Positions 39,165 to 48,539 of a DNA stretch of 64,000 nucleotides are shown in pieces. How positions within the stretch are numbered: the stretch's first letter is position 1; the number at the start of each line of letters is the position of its first letter. The DNA comes from JANLYC01 sp963750495. Lineage in GTDB: Bacteria > Actinomycetota > Actinomycetes > Propionibacteriales > Nocardioidaceae. Location: contig CAVVQV010000008.1 of assembly GCA_963750495.1 (NCBI GenBank), forward strand, positions 186,001 through 250,000. The letters are read 5' to 3'. A program made the translations under genes and the position numbers. The notes beneath the pieces were generated by a model, which was given only the letters and a program-made list of their open reading frames with translations, ran no database searches and was not told the origin of the DNA.

Positions 39165-40303
39165 GCGACATGGATGACGTACAGGCTCAGCTCGATCCAC
39201 GCGCCGATGCCGGACGCGGGCTGATCGATCCGCGCGCCGATGCGGGGCGCAACCACATCGGTGGCGCTGACGGTGACGAGCGCGCCGTCGAGGCGGCGCT
39301 GCGCCCGCGCACGCTCGACGAGATCATCGGGCAGGAGCGGGTCCGCGAGCAGCTCGGGCTCGTGCTGGCAGCGGCCCGCGGGCGAGGCGGCTGTCCCGAC
39401 CACGTGCTGTTGTCCGGTCCGCCCGGCCTCGGGAAGACGACGATGGCCATGATCATCGCCGCTGAGCTCGACGCCCCGATGCGGGTCACCAGTGGCCCGG
39501 CGATCCAGCACGCGGGAGACCTGGCCTCGATCCTGTCCGGGCTCGCCGACGGTGAGGTGCTGTTCCTCGACGAGATCCACCGGATGTCCCGGCCCGCCGA
39601 GGAGATGTTGTACATGGCGATGGAGGACTTCCGCGTCGACGTCGTGGTCGGCAAGGGCCCCGGTGCCACGGCTATCCCGCTGGAGATCCCGCCGTTCACG
39701 CTGGTCGGTGCTACCACCCGGGCCGGGTTGCTGCCCGGTCCCCTGCGGGACCGGTTCGGGTTCACCGGGCACCTGGAGTTCTACGAGGTGCACGAGCTGC
39801 ACCAGATCGTCGACCGTTCTGCTCGGTTGCTGGGCGTCGAGGTCGACACCGACGGCGCGCACGAGATCGCCTCGCGCTCCCGAGGTACGCCGCGGATAGC
39901 CAACCGGCTGCTGCGGCGGGTCCGGGATTTCGCCCAGGTACGCGCGGACGGCAACGTCACGCGTGGGCTGGCGCGCGACGCGCTGGCGCTGTTCGAGGTC
40001 GACGAGGCCGGGCTCGACCGCCTCGACCGGGCGGTGCTCGATGCGCTGTGCCGCCGCTTCGGTGGCGGTCCGGTGGGTCTCGGCACCCTCGCCGTGGCCG
40101 TGGGCGAAGAGCGGGAGACCGTCGAGGAGGTCGCCGAGCCGTTCCTGGTCAGGCGTGGTTACCTCGCCCGGACGCCTCGCGGGCGAGTCGCGACACCCGC
40201 GGCGTGGGAGCACCTGCGCATGCCGGTGCCCAGAGGAGCCGCCATGGCCGGGCAGGACGTGCTGTTCGAGCCCGACGAGGACGCCGAGGTCGATGACGAC
40301 TGA
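39161..40303 (+). CDS. ruvB: Holliday junction DNA helicase RuvB
   Basis: RuvB is the AAA+ motor of branch migration. The 380-residue protein has Walker A GPPGLGKTT at 86-94, Walker B FLDEIH at 135-140, the sensor GATTRAGLLPGPLRDRFG with the arginine finger, and a C-terminal winged helix. The N-terminus is longer than usual because of a direct repeat of about 11 residues (DPRADAGR at 12-19 and 23-30), mirrored at DNA level. GTG 39161 overlaps the ruvA stop. A later start near GGADGDERAVEAALRPR would remove the repeat but has no better ribosome site. Confidence 0.95.
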   Translation: MSDMDDVQAQLDPRADAGRGLIDPRADAGRNHIGGADGDERAVEAALRPRTLDEIIGQERVREQLGLVLAAARGRGGCPDHVLLSGPPGLGKTTMAMIIAAELDAPMRVTSGPAIQHAGDLASILSGLADGEVLFLDEIHRMSRPAEEMLYMAMEDFRVDVVVGKGPGATAIPLEIPPFTLVGATTRAGLLPGPLRDRFGFTGHLEFYEVHELHQIVDRSARLLGVEVDTDGAHEIASRSRGTPRIANRLLRRVRDFAQVRADGNVTRGLARDALALFEVDEAGLDRLDRAVLDALCRRFGGGPVGLGTLAVAVGEERETVEEVAEPFLVRRGYLARTPRGRVATPAAWEHLRMPVPRGAAMAGQDVLFEPDEDAEVDDD

Positions 40304-40476
40304 CTCCGGAGCCACGCCGGCGGGAGTCACGAAAAGGACACGCGCGGGTGCCTCCGACTCGGAGAATGACCGCGGTGCAGTTAGACTCCGCCTTTGGCCG
40401 TGAACCGGCCCCTCGTGCCATGTCCCCGAGTCGATCAGCGCGCCCACCGGTGCCGGTCGCAACAAGGAGTCAACAG

Positions 40477-40845
40477 GTGAGTCCTGACGCCCAATTCCAG
40501 ATGCTGTTCATCGTCTTGATGATCGTGCTGGTGTACGTCCTGGTGATCCGGCCCGCCCGCAGGCGAGCCCGCCAGGTCGAGTCGCTGCAGGCGTCGCTCG
40601 AGGTCGGTCACGACGTCATGCTGACCAGCGGCATCTTCGGCTCGATCACCGGGCTCGACGGTGACCGCGCCCAGGTGACTGTCTCCGACGGCGTCGTTCT
40701 CACGGTCCACCGCGGTGCCATCGGCGAGATCCTCCGCGACCCGGCCGGCTCCGCCGACGCGGCTGCCGGCACCGACATTGACGCGGCGGCCGAGACCGAC
40801 GCGGCCGACGTCGGCCCCGAGGGCACGAGCACGGGAGCGAACTGA
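40477..40845 (+). CDS. yajC: Preprotein translocase subunit YajC
   Basis: YajC associates with SecDF at the membrane and assists Sec-dependent export. The 122-residue protein has one membrane helix at about 8-27 (MLFIVLMIVLVYVLVIRPAR), then the conserved basic-linked domain LEVGHDVMLTSGIFGSITGL. An acidic/alanine-rich C-tail follows. GTG 40477 is preceded by AAGGAG. It begins a yajC-secD-secF cluster directly upstream of secD (1-base gap). Confidence 0.93.
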   Translation: MSPDAQFQMLFIVLMIVLVYVLVIRPARRRARQVESLQASLEVGHDVMLTSGIFGSITGLDGDRAQVTVSDGVVLTVHRGAIGEILRDPAGSADAAAGTDIDAAAETDAADVGPEGTSTGAN

Positions 40846-40846
40846 C

Positions 40847-42637
40847 GTGGCGACCAAGACGTCACGACCAGGGCGCACCCTGGTCGTCTTCCTGCTGGTC
40901 ATCGGGGTGATGTACGGCGCCACCGCGGCGATCGGCAACTGGAAGCCCAAGCTCGGCCTGGACCTCCAGGGGGGCACCCGCATCACGTTGCAGGCCAAGT
41001 CCAGCGGTGGCGGCTCGATCACCAGCGACAAGCTCGACCAGGCTGTCGACATCATCAGCAGCCGGGTCAACGGTGCCGGTGTCTCCGAAGCCCAGGTGAC
41101 CACCCAGGGCAGCGACATCATCATCGTCGAGATCCCCGGCAAGGTCGACAAGAACCTCGAGCGCACGATTGGCTCGACGGCTCAGTTGCGCTTCCGACTG
41201 GTTGCGCAGGAGATCCCCGGCACGCCGCCCGGTGCCACGACTCCGGCACCGACCAGTGGCCCCCCACCGACGTCGCCCTCCTCGACATCACCGTCGTCGA
41301 CGGCGCCGAGCAGTGCCGCCACCCAAGGCCCGTCGTCCACGTCGCAGTCGACCGGGCCGAGCAAGAACCGGGTCGCGGCTCCTTGGCTCGAGGACACCAC
41401 GACGTCGCCGACCACCGGCGACAGCACGACGGCGCCTACGACTGGTGGCACCTCGACCGAGCCGACGGCGCCGAGCGGTCCGACGACCGGTCCGCCCGTG
41501 GTCCTGCTGCCACCCGACCTCGTCGACATCACCGACCCCTACGCCTGGACGCAGAACCCGCCCCAGGACTGGCTGGTGAAGCTCTCGCAGTTCCAGTGCC
41601 CCGGGGTGGGGCAGCCCTCGCCGCAGATCGACGTGCCGAGCCAGCCCTTGCTGGCGTGCGACAGCGACGGCAACAAGTATCTGTTGGGTCCGACCATGGT
41701 CCAGGGCACCGATGTCAAGGACGCCAGCTACGGCATCCCGCAGCAGGGCGTCGAGTACGTCGTGAACGTCGAGTTCAACGGCAAGGGAACCAATGAGTTC
41801 GGCGACACCACCTCGAGGATCGCGGGCACGGGCCAGCAGCTCGCGATCGTGCTCGACGGCAAGGTCCTCTCCGCGCCGACCAATGACCAGCCGATCTTGG
41901 GCGGTCGCGCCGAGATCTCCGGCGGAGGGTCGAACGGCTTCACGCAGGACTCCGCCAAGAGCCTCGCGAACTCGCTGAAGTACGGCGCGCTGCCGTTGTC
42001 GTTCATCATCCAGGGCCGGTCCGACGAAGGTCCGCAGCTGGCGAGCAACCAGCTCAACGCCGGGATCGTCGCCGGCATCATCGGCCTCATCCTCGTGGTG
42101 GTCTACTGCCTGCTGTACTACCGCGGGCTGGGTCTCGTCGTGATCGCCTCTCTCCTCATCGCCGGACTCATCACGTACTCGTGCGTGCTGCTGCTGGGCC
42201 ATGCCTACGGCTTCACCCTGACGCTGCCCGGTATCGCCGGCCTGATCGTCGCGGTGGGTATCACGGCGGACTCCTTCATCGTGTACTTCGAGCGATTGCG
42301 TGACGAAGTACGCGACGGGCGAACGCTCCGGACCTCGGTCGAGACCGGATGGGCGCGAGCCCGGATGACGATCGTGGCCGCCGACACGGTGTCGTTGCTG
42401 GCCGCCGTCGTGCTGTTCATCTTCGCCATCGGCGTCGTCAAGGGCTTCGCCTTCGCCCTCGGCCTCACGACGTTCATCGACATCTTCGTGGTGTTCTTCT
42501 TCACCAAGCCGATGGTCACGATGCTGGCACGGACGAAGTTCTTCGGCCAGGGCCACAAATGGTCGGGTCTTGATCGGCAGCACCTCGGAATGCCCGCGCT
42601 GGCGAAGACGCCGCGCGCAACGGGAGGGGAGGCCTGA
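40847..42637 (+). CDS. secD: Protein translocase subunit SecD
   Basis: SecD with SecF forms a proton-driven RND-type membrane complex that pulls exported proteins through SecYEG. The 596-residue protein has a first membrane helix at about 11-28, the P1 motif KLGLDLQGGTRITLQAK, five C-terminal helices after LKYGALPLSF, and AGLIVAVGITADSFIVYFER. Residues about 125-218 are a Pro/Thr/Ser-rich, low-complexity insertion in the extracytoplasmic region, longer than in most SecD proteins. GTG 40847 lies 1 base after yajC. Confidence 0.94.
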   Translation: MATKTSRPGRTLVVFLLVIGVMYGATAAIGNWKPKLGLDLQGGTRITLQAKSSGGGSITSDKLDQAVDIISSRVNGAGVSEAQVTTQGSDIIIVEIPGKVDKNLERTIGSTAQLRFRLVAQEIPGTPPGATTPAPTSGPPPTSPSSTSPSSTAPSSAATQGPSSTSQSTGPSKNRVAAPWLEDTTTSPTTGDSTTAPTTGGTSTEPTAPSGPTTGPPVVLLPPDLVDITDPYAWTQNPPQDWLVKLSQFQCPGVGQPSPQIDVPSQPLLACDSDGNKYLLGPTMVQGTDVKDASYGIPQQGVEYVVNVEFNGKGTNEFGDTTSRIAGTGQQLAIVLDGKVLSAPTNDQPILGGRAEISGGGSNGFTQDSAKSLANSLKYGALPLSFIIQGRSDEGPQLASNQLNAGIVAGIIGLILVVVYCLLYYRGLGLVVIASLLIAGLITYSCVLLLGHAYGFTLTLPGIAGLIVAVGITADSFIVYFERLRDEVRDGRTLRTSVETGWARARMTIVAADTVSLLAAVVLFIFAIGVVKGFAFALGLTTFIDIFVVFFFTKPMVTMLARTKFFGQGHKWSGLDRQHLGMPALAKTPRATGGEA

Positions 42638-43785
42638 TGTCCAAGTTCGGGGAGATCGGTGCCGCGCTCTACCAGGGCAAGGTCAAGATCGACTTCGTCG
42701 AGCGCCGCAAGACCTGGTACCTGGTCTCGCTGGCGATCCTGGCGATCGCGGTCACGTCGCTCCTGGTGCGGGGGCTCAACTTCGGCCTCGAGTTCAAGGG
42801 TGGTGTGGAGTTCCAGGCCAATATGGCGAACCCCTCGGCCCAGGTCGAGCGGATCTCGACCGCCGTGGTCGACACCGGCATCACGGCGGCGAAGAACCCT
42901 GTCGTGGTCGCGTCCAACAACGACTCCGTACGGGTGCAGACCAAGCCGTTGACCCTCGACGAGATCAACGTCATCTCCGAGACTCTCACCAAGGAGGGGT
43001 CGACCGAGGTCAGCTCCTCCTCGATCGGGCCGACCTGGGGGCAGGCGATCGCGAAGAAGGCCTTCACGGGGCTCATCGTCTTCGTGATCCTGGTGGTCAT
43101 CTTCATCTGGGCGTATTTCCGAGAATGGCGAATGTCGGTCGCCGCGATCGTCGCGCTTGCCCATGACCTCACCATCACGATCGGCGTCTACTCCCTGACC
43201 GGCTTCGAGGTCACCCCGGCGACCGTCACCGGTCTGCTGACGATCCTGGGCTACTCGCTGTACGACACAGTCGTCGTGTTCGACAAGGTGCGTGAGAACA
43301 CCCGAAACATCGTCGCCTCGACGCGGCGCACGTACGCCGAAGGTGCCAACCTGGCCGTCAACCAGACGCTGGTCCGGTCGATCAACACCTCGGTTGCGGC
43401 GCTGCTGCCGGTCGGAGCCATCCTGTATGTCGGCACGTTCCAGCTGGGCTCCGGACCGCTCAAGGACCTCGCATTGGCGCTCTTCGTCGGGATGGCGGCC
43501 GGTGCCTACTCCTCGATCTTCATCGCGACGCCGCTGCTCGCGCAGCTGAAGATGCGCGAGCCGGCGATGCAGGCGCAGGCCAAGCGGGTGTTCGCCCGGC
43601 GCACGTCAGAGCAACGCCACGCCGTGCCGGCACCTGCCGCAGACGACGCTTCCGACGGCGATGCCGTCGCGGACCGACCAGCGCCAGTCGCCGTGACCAA
43701 GGCGCCCGCACGCCCGATGAGCGGCAACGCGGCCAAGCGCGCGCAGCCAAAACGCCAGACGCGGTCCAGGCGCGGCAAGCGGTGA
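42637..43785 (+). CDS. secF: Protein translocase subunit SecF
   Basis: SecF is the partner of SecD. The 382-residue protein has an N-terminal helix after FVERRKTWYLVSLAILAIAV and the FGLEFKGGVEFQ motif. Five C-terminal helices include VTGLLTILGYSLYDTVVVFD. A cytoplasmic tail of about 80 residues, basic and Ala/Pro-rich, follows the last helix, longer than in enteric SecF. The ATG overlaps the secD TGA by one base (TGATG), and the stop overlaps apt. Confidence 0.95.
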   Translation: MSKFGEIGAALYQGKVKIDFVERRKTWYLVSLAILAIAVTSLLVRGLNFGLEFKGGVEFQANMANPSAQVERISTAVVDTGITAAKNPVVVASNNDSVRVQTKPLTLDEINVISETLTKEGSTEVSSSSIGPTWGQAIAKKAFTGLIVFVILVVIFIWAYFREWRMSVAAIVALAHDLTITIGVYSLTGFEVTPATVTGLLTILGYSLYDTVVVFDKVRENTRNIVASTRRTYAEGANLAVNQTLVRSINTSVAALLPVGAILYVGTFQLGSGPLKDLALALFVGMAAGAYSSIFIATPLLAQLKMREPAMQAQAKRVFARRTSEQRHAVPAPAADDASDGDAVADRPAPVAVTKAPARPMSGNAAKRAQPKRQTRSRRGKR

Positions 43786-44336
43786 CCACCCCGGTCCGTG
43801 CGGATCTCGAACGGGCGTTGTCGACGCTCGTCCGCGACGTGCCGGACTTCCCTGAACCGGGAGTGGTCTTCAAGGACATCGCACCTCTGCTGGCCGACCA
43901 CGACGCGTTCACGCTGGTGGTCGAAGCGTTGGCTGCAGCCGGTCGAGACGACTCCGGAGCGGTGGTCGTCGACAAGGTCGTCGGCATCGAGGCCCGCGGC
44001 TTCATCCTGGGTGCTCCGGTGGCGCTGGTGCTGGGCGCTGGGTTCGTACCCGTCCGCAAGGAGGGGAAGCTCCCCGGTGCCACCCACGTCGAGTCCTACG
44101 CGCTGGAGTACGGCGAGGCGACCCTGGAGGTCCACCAGGACGCCTTCGTCCCGGGTGAGCGGGTGCTCGTCATCGATGACGTGCTGGCTACCGGCGGGAC
44201 CGCCGTGGCGACGATCGCTCTCGTCGAACGCAGTGGAGCCCACGTCTCGGGCGTCGCGGTCCTCATCGAGCTCGGGTTCCTGCGCGGGCGTGACAAGCTC
44301 GTCGGACGCACGTTCACCTCGCTCATGACCGCCTGA
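43782..44336 (+). CDS. apt: Adenine phosphoribosyltransferase
   Basis: Apt salvages adenine to AMP with PRPP. The 184-residue type I phosphoribosyltransferase has the PRPP-binding motif VLVIDDVLATGGT at 128-140, VPVRKEGKLPG at 89-99, and the N-terminal FPEPGVVFKDIAPLL typical of Apt. GTG 43782 overlaps the secF stop by 4 bases, so translation is coupled to the Sec genes. relA follows from its own promoter, a gene order common in actinobacteria. Confidence 0.95.
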   Translation: MTTPVRADLERALSTLVRDVPDFPEPGVVFKDIAPLLADHDAFTLVVEALAAAGRDDSGAVVVDKVVGIEARGFILGAPVALVLGAGFVPVRKEGKLPGATHVESYALEYGEATLEVHQDAFVPGERVLVIDDVLATGGTAVATIALVERSGAHVSGVAVLIELGFLRGRDKLVGRTFTSLMTA

Positions 44337-44368
44337 CGCGAGCGTTCTCAACAGGGACGCCCACCCCG

Positions 44369-44374
44369 TAGACT
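44369..44374 (+). promoter_or_regulatory. Probable -10 box of relA
   Basis: TAGACT, with TTCTCA (44345-44350) 18 bases upstream as a weak -35. Transcription would start near 44382, leaving a leader of about 37 bases. Confidence 0.45.
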
Positions 44375-44418
44375 GAACTTTCGGACAGCGACATACGGCA
44401 CATGGGCAGGAGTACTGC

Positions 44419-46728
44419 GTGGCCGACGAGGTTCTCGTTCCCACCACCGACGAACCGGTAGCCAGTGAGAGCACCGCAGCGCCGACGAGGATGCGCACGC
44501 GGCTGGCCCGGATCGGTCGTACGAGCGGGTCCGAACCCGTCCTCGAGCCGCTGTTCGCCATCGTCCGGGGGACCCACCCGAAGGCCGACCTGGCGATCAT
44601 CGAGAAGGCGTACAAGACCGCCGAGCTGCACCATCACGGGCAGACCCGTCGCAGCGGCGACCCGTACATCACGCACCCCCTCGCGGTCACCACGATCCTC
44701 GCCGAGCTGGGCATGACCCCACCGACCTTGTGCGCCTCGTTGCTGCACGACACGGTCGAGGACACCGCCTACACCCTCGACCAGCTCCGGCTCGACTTCG
44801 GCGACGAGGTGGCCCAGCTCGTCGACGGGGTCACCAAGCTCGACAAGGTCAGCTACGGCGACTCGGCGCAGGCCGAGACCATCCGCAAGATGATCGTCGC
44901 GATGAGCAAGGACATCCGTGTCCTCGTCATCAAGCTCGCCGACCGGCTCCACAACATGCGGACGCTGCGGTTCCTGCGCCAGGTCACTCAGGAACGCATC
45001 GCCAGCGAGACGCTCGAGATCTACGCGCCGCTGGCGCACCGGCTCGGCATGAACACGATCAAGTGGGAGCTCGAGGACCTTTCGTTCGCGACGCTGCACC
45101 CGAAGGTCTACGACGAGATCGTGCGGCTCGTAGCCGAGCGCGCTCCGGCCCGCGACGAGTTCCTGGCGACCGTGATTGACCAGGTGCAGCAGGACCTGCG
45201 CGGCGCCAAGATCAAGGCGTCGGTCACCGGCCGCCCCAAGCACTACTACTCGATCTACCAGAAGATGATCGTCCGCGGCCGCGAGTTCACCGACATCTAC
45301 GACCTCGTCGGCATCCGAGTCCTCACCGACACCCTGCGCGACTGCTACGCGGCCCTGGGTGTCCTGCACGCCCGCTGGAACCCGGTGCCCGGCCGCTTCA
45401 AGGACTTCGTGGCGATGCCGAAGTTCAACATGTACCAGTCGCTACACACCACCGTGATCGGTCCCGGCGGGAAGCCGGTCGAGCTGCAGATCCGAACGTT
45501 CGCCATGCACCGTCGCGCGGAGTACGGCGTCGCCGCGCACTGGAAGTACAAGGAAGACGGCCGGGCCGGCCTCGACACCGACCAGAGTGGCCCCCACGAA
45601 GGCACCGGCGACATGACCTGGGTTCGTCAGCTCATGGACTGGCAACGCGAGACCGAGGATCCCGGTGAGTTCCTCGACTCGCTCCGCTTCGAGATCAACT
45701 CTGCCGAGGTCTACGTCTTCACCCCGCGCGGAGAGGTCATCGCATTGCCGACCGGGTCCACGCCGGTCGACTTCGCCTACGCCATCCACACCGAGGTCGG
45801 CCACCGCTGCATCGGCGCGCGCGTCAACGGCCGACTCGTGCCTCTCGAGTCCGAGCTCGACAACGGTGACGTCGTCGAGGTCTTCACGTCCAAGGCCCAG
45901 AACGCCGGGCCGAGCCGCGACTGGTTGACGTTCGTCCGCAGCCCGCGGGCCCGCAACAAGATCAAGCACTTCTTCACCAAGGAGCGCCGCGAGGAAGCCA
46001 TCGAGCAGGGCAAGGAGGCCATCGCCCGGTTCATGCGCCGCGAGGGGCTGCCGCTGCAGCGCATGCTGACCCACGACACGCTCGCAGCGGTCGCCTCTGA
46101 CCTCCACCACCCCGACGTGACCGCCTTGTACGCCGCCGTGGGGGAGGGCAACACGACCGCGCAGACCGTCGTACGCCGGATCCTCGAGCTCTTCGGTGGA
46201 GACGACGCTGCGGCGGACGAAGCCGCCGAGACGGTCAAGATCACCACCGAGCGCGAGCGACGCAAGCGTTCACCACGCGGCGACGCCGGCGTCATCGTCA
46301 AGGGCATCACCGACATCTGGGTCAAGCTCGCCCGATGCTGCACGCCGGTCCCGGGCGACGACATCATCGGCTTCGTGACCCGCGGCGCCGGGGTTTCGGT
46401 GCACCGCGGCGACTGCACCAACATCGCCAGCCTGAAGGCCCAGGAGGGGCGGATGGTCGAGGTGGAGTGGGCTCCGACCGCGCAGTCCATGTTCCTGGTC
46501 GCCATCCAGGTCGAGGCGCTCGACCGGGCCCGCTTGCTGTCCGACATCACCCGCGTGCTGTCCGACGTCCACGTCAACATCCTGTCGGCGTCGGTGGCCA
46601 CGACCCGCGACCGGATCGCCAAGAGCCGCTTCACGTTCGAGATGGCCGACCCCACGCACCTCGGTCACGTCCTTAAGGCCGTCCGCACCGTGGATGGGGT
46701 CTTTGACGCCTACCGCGTCACCCAATAA
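44419..46728 (+). CDS. relA: Bifunctional (p)ppGpp synthetase/hydrolase
   Basis: This long RSH enzyme makes and degrades the stringent-response alarmone. The 769-residue protein has an intact HD hydrolase domain (HHHGQTRRSGDPYITHP at 71-87, His110-Asp111 in LLHDTVEDT). The synthetase domain is at about 240-370 (GRPKHYYSIYQKM, DLVGIRVL, YQSLHTTVIGPGG). Next come a TGS domain at about 415-475 (VYVFTPRGEVIALPTGSTPV), a Cys-containing conserved domain (KLARCCTPVPGDDIIGFVTR) and a C-terminal ACT domain. GTG 44419 has AGGAG 7 bases upstream. Both active sites look complete. Confidence 0.95.
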   Translation: MADEVLVPTTDEPVASESTAAPTRMRTRLARIGRTSGSEPVLEPLFAIVRGTHPKADLAIIEKAYKTAELHHHGQTRRSGDPYITHPLAVTTILAELGMTPPTLCASLLHDTVEDTAYTLDQLRLDFGDEVAQLVDGVTKLDKVSYGDSAQAETIRKMIVAMSKDIRVLVIKLADRLHNMRTLRFLRQVTQERIASETLEIYAPLAHRLGMNTIKWELEDLSFATLHPKVYDEIVRLVAERAPARDEFLATVIDQVQQDLRGAKIKASVTGRPKHYYSIYQKMIVRGREFTDIYDLVGIRVLTDTLRDCYAALGVLHARWNPVPGRFKDFVAMPKFNMYQSLHTTVIGPGGKPVELQIRTFAMHRRAEYGVAAHWKYKEDGRAGLDTDQSGPHEGTGDMTWVRQLMDWQRETEDPGEFLDSLRFEINSAEVYVFTPRGEVIALPTGSTPVDFAYAIHTEVGHRCIGARVNGRLVPLESELDNGDVVEVFTSKAQNAGPSRDWLTFVRSPRARNKIKHFFTKERREEAIEQGKEAIARFMRREGLPLQRMLTHDTLAAVASDLHHPDVTALYAAVGEGNTTAQTVVRRILELFGGDDAAADEAAETVKITTERERRKRSPRGDAGVIVKGITDIWVKLARCCTPVPGDDIIGFVTRGAGVSVHRGDCTNIASLKAQEGRMVEVEWAPTAQSMFLVAIQVEALDRARLLSDITRVLSDVHVNILSASVATTRDRIAKSRFTFEMADPTHLGHVLKAVRTVDGVFDAYRVTQ

Positions 46729-46766
46729 CCCCCGCGACCGGTCAGGCGGCGATCTGCGGCGTCAGG

Positions 46767-48008
46767 TCAGGAAGAGAACTCGGTGAGGGCCTTGCGGGCC
46801 TCGTCGAGCCAGGACTGGCGCGCCTCGATGTCGGCCTTGGCCTGCTCGGCCGCCTTGTCCTTGCCGGCGGCCTCGGCCTTCTCGAGCTTCGACTGCAGCG
46901 TGGCGATTGAGGTCTCGAGCTGCGCGACGGTGTCTGAGGCCCGGGCATAGGCCTCCGGGTTGCTCCGCCGCCACTGGTCGTCCTCGGCGCCCCGCACCGC
47001 CTGCTCGACCTTCTTGAAGCGCCCCTCGAGGTCCTTCATGTCCTGTCGCGGCACCTTGCCTGCGGCGTCCCACTTCTCGGCGAGCTCGCGGAACTGCTCG
47101 CGTGCCCCCTTGTGGTCCTGGACGGGCAGCAGCGCCTCGGCCTGCACGAGCAGGCCCCGCTTGACCTCGGCGTTGGCGGCGTACTCCTGGTCGAGCGCCG
47201 TGTTGGCTGCATCGCGAGCTCCGAAGAAAGTGTCCTGAGCGCCACGGAACCGCTTCCAGAGGGCGTCGTCAACGTCCTTCTGCGCCGGACCGGCTGCCTT
47301 CCACTGAGCCATGAGGTCCCGGTAGGCCCGGGCCGTCGACGCCCAGTCGGTCGAGTCAGCCAGCGACTCGGCCTCGACGACGAGCTTCTCCTTGACCACG
47401 CGTGCACCGTCGCGACGCTCGTTCAGCTCGGCGAAGTGCTGCTTGCGCCGGCGCGTGTACGTCGTACGAGCGGACGAGAAGCGGTGCCACAGCTCGTCGT
47501 CGCTGGGCTTGTCGATGCGCGGCAGCACCTTCCATGAGGTCAGCAGCTCACGCAGCCGGTTGGCCCCGTTGCGCCAGTCGCTGCCGGCCGCCAGCCGCTC
47601 GGCCTCCTCGGCGATCCGCTGCTTGTCGCGCTTGGCCTCGTCTGCTTTGGCTGCACGCTCGGCGCGGCGAGCGTCTCGCCGCGCGGCGATCACCGGGGCC
47701 AACGCGTCCAGCCGGGCCACGAGGCTCGCCAGGTCTCCCACCGCCTGTGCGTCGACCACGAGCGCGCGCACCTTCTTGACGGTGGCGGTGGCATCCTCAG
47801 GGGTGAGCGAGCCGGCCGCGATGCGCTGCTCGAGCAGATCGACCTCGACGACGAGACCGTCATAGCGGTTCCGATAGAACGTGAGAGCAGCCTCTGGATC
47901 GCCGTCGGGCCACTGACCGACCACCCGTTCACCGTCGGCCGTCCGGACGTAGACGGTTCCGTCAGCATCGACGCGCCCGAAGTCAGCGGGCTCGGGTGCC
48001 TCGGTCAT
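46767..48008 (-). CDS. DUF349 domain protein
   Basis: The 413-residue protein consists of repeated helical DUF349 units marked by W-x-R/F patterns: SDDELWHRFSSARTTYTRRR, DVDDALWKRFRGAQDTFFGA, and RRSNPEAYARASDTVAQLET at the end. A C-terminal coiled coil covers about the last 60 residues, and there is a short N-terminal beta region (DFGRVDADGTVYVRTADGER). DUF349 proteins are cytoplasmic and may bind nucleic acid, with function unsettled. The gene converges on relA with a 38-base gap and overlaps the upstream membrane-protein gene by one base. Confidence 0.9.
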   Translation of the reverse strand: MTEAPEPADFGRVDADGTVYVRTADGERVVGQWPDGDPEAALTFYRNRYDGLVVEVDLLEQRIAAGSLTPEDATATVKKVRALVVDAQAVGDLASLVARLDALAPVIAARRDARRAERAAKADEAKRDKQRIAEEAERLAAGSDWRNGANRLRELLTSWKVLPRIDKPSDDELWHRFSSARTTYTRRRKQHFAELNERRDGARVVKEKLVVEAESLADSTDWASTARAYRDLMAQWKAAGPAQKDVDDALWKRFRGAQDTFFGARDAANTALDQEYAANAEVKRGLLVQAEALLPVQDHKGAREQFRELAEKWDAAGKVPRQDMKDLEGRFKKVEQAVRGAEDDQWRRSNPEAYARASDTVAQLETSIATLQSKLEKAEAAGKDKAAEQAKADIEARQSWLDEARKALTEFSS

Positions 48009-48340
48009 CAGTTCCCCCCGGTCGTGGACGGCTTCGTACTTGTCGGCTTGGTCGGCGCGGATGTGGTCGGCTGGGTGGGTGTCGGGCTGTCGGTGTTCCG
48101 CGAAGGTGACAGCAGGTCGGTACTGAACGTGTCGGTCGGCACCCCCGGCGAGCGCGACTGCTCATCGGAGACGATGTTCTTGACGAGCAGGGCGAGCAAC
48201 ACCACGGCCACCACCGCGAAGACGACCCCGAGCACCACCGCGATCTTGCGTTGGCGGCTGGCCGTCCGCAGGCGTCGATACTGCTGACGCTGCCACTTGG
48301 CGCGCGCCAGCTGGCGCTGACGCTGCTTGCTCGTAACCAC
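48008..48340 (-). CDS. Small membrane protein with Ser/Thr/Pro tail
   Basis: The 110-residue protein has a very basic N-terminus (KQRQRQLARAKWQRQQYRRL), one membrane helix at about 33-54 (VVLGVVFAVVAVVLLALLVK), and an extracytoplasmic Ser/Thr/Pro tail with KPTSTKPSTT-like repeats. In many actinobacteria a similar short protein stands beside a secreted peptidyl-prolyl isomerase gene. That enzyme is absent here. The start is GTG 48340. The stop overlaps the DUF349 ATG by one base. Confidence 0.75.
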   Translation of the reverse strand: MVTSKQRQRQLARAKWQRQQYRRLRTASRQRKIAVVLGVVFAVVAVVLLALLVKNIVSDEQSRSPGVPTDTFSTDLLSPSRNTDSPTPTQPTTSAPTKPTSTKPSTTGGN

Positions 48341-48539
48341 ACGTACCTCCGCGACCCGGACGACCGGTGGACCAGTCTAAGAGGACAGGTTCAGGGGCCG
48401 TGCACGCCGTGCCGATCGTGACCAATGTGTTGCTGCTCCGCGGGGAGCGGGCGCGAGCGACCGGTTCGCGCTCGATAGGCTGCCTGGGCTCGCCAACCGC
48501 ACGAGACAGCAACAAACAGCGGGAAACAAAGGAAGAGGT

